Assembly (NCBI RefSeq): GCF_040786275.1
Contig: NZ_JBFMVT010000002.1
Location: 496,001-560,000 of the forward strand
Reading direction: 5' to 3'
DNA: 64,000 nucleotides
DNA from: Buttiauxella gaviniae
GTDB lineage: Bacteria; Pseudomonadota; Gammaproteobacteria; Enterobacterales; Enterobacteriaceae
The notes below the pieces were generated by a model. That model was not told the DNA's origin and ran no database searches. It saw only the letters and a program-made list of their open reading frames with translations. The position numbers and the translations under genes are program-made. Every line of letters begins with the position of its first letter. Positions within the stretch are counted from its first letter, which is position 1. Below, piece by piece: positions 63,810 through 64,000 of this stretch.

Positions 63810-64000
63810 TTAACCACCGTAAACATCAAAGTCGAAGTACTTCTTCGCTAACTTCTCGTAAGTTCCGTCTTTGCGCATTTCAGCAAACGCTTTATTCAGC
63901 GCTTCACGCAGCTCATTGTCATCTTTACGCAGCCCCATTCCGGTGCCGACGCCAAACAATTTGTCATCTTTAATGGATGGGCCGCCGAACTGATAATCTT
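63810..64000 (-). CDS. hisJ: HisJ, periplasmic histidine-binding protein (3' end only)
   Basis: The last 62 codons are present, ending in [17 protein letters not shown]. The tail [20 protein letters not shown] with [14 protein letters not shown] is closer to HisJ than to its paralogue ArgT as I remember them. The protein binds histidine in the periplasm and delivers it to HisQMP. The signal peptide and most of the binding domain lie outside the window. Confidence 0.92.
   Translation of the reverse strand, partial: DYQFGGPSIKDDKLFGVGTGMGLRKDDNELREALNKAFAEMRKDGTYEKLAKKYFDFDVYGG

Overview
The window is a stretch of core chromosome from a member of the Enterobacteriaceae. Nearly every protein aligns end to end with a well-known Escherichia coli K-12 protein, but the sequence, the repeats and the gene order differ enough that it is not E. 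coli. I cannot name the genus from sequence alone. There are no rRNA or tRNA genes, no phage or insertion sequences and no CRISPR array. All E. coli comparisons are from memory of the families, not from a search.

Layout. From 1 to 30175 the genes follow the E. coli tol-to-ybgA region in reverse: tolA (partial), tolR, tolQ, ybgC; ybgE, cydX, cydB, cydA; mngB, mngA and divergent mngR; sucDCBA, sdhBADC; gltA facing the other way; a small lipoprotein gene; nei, pxpC, pxpB, ybgI, phrB, ybgA. From 30275 to 64000 they follow the E. coli nuo-to-his region in the same orientation as E. coli: nuoN to nuoA, lrhA, alaA, yfbR, yfbS, hxpA, yfbU, yfbV, ackA, pta, yfcD, yfcE, yfcF, yfcG, folX, yfcH, hisP, hisM, hisQ and the end of hisJ. 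In E. coli these blocks lie about 1.6 Mb apart on opposite sides of the terminus. A single inversion with one end between ybgA and nuoN explains the order.

Function. The window holds much of aerobic energy metabolism: citrate synthase, 2-oxoglutarate dehydrogenase, succinyl-CoA synthetase, succinate dehydrogenase, NADH dehydrogenase I and cytochrome bd-I, plus the Pta-AckA acetate pathway. Around these lie mannosyl-glycerate uptake (mng), envelope maintenance (Tol), 5-oxoproline use (pxp), DNA repair (nei, phrB), nucleotide and thiol housekeeping genes, and the histidine ABC transporter.

Points beyond routine annotation: (1) the inversion breakpoint; (2) a candidate SdhX small RNA at the 3' end of the sdh-suc transcript, with a 9-nt perfect complement to the ackA start codon in this same window; (3) two ERIC elements, one shortened and placed between sucD and that RNA, the other in the gltA leader; (4) loss of pxpA from an otherwise intact pxp cluster; (5) a 19-bp near-copy of the Tn5 mosaic end between yfcH and hisP, most likely a library adapter or engineered remnant; (6) a two-copy 11-bp repeat between mngA and mngR that could be the MngR operator. 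I found no convincing new multi-gene system.
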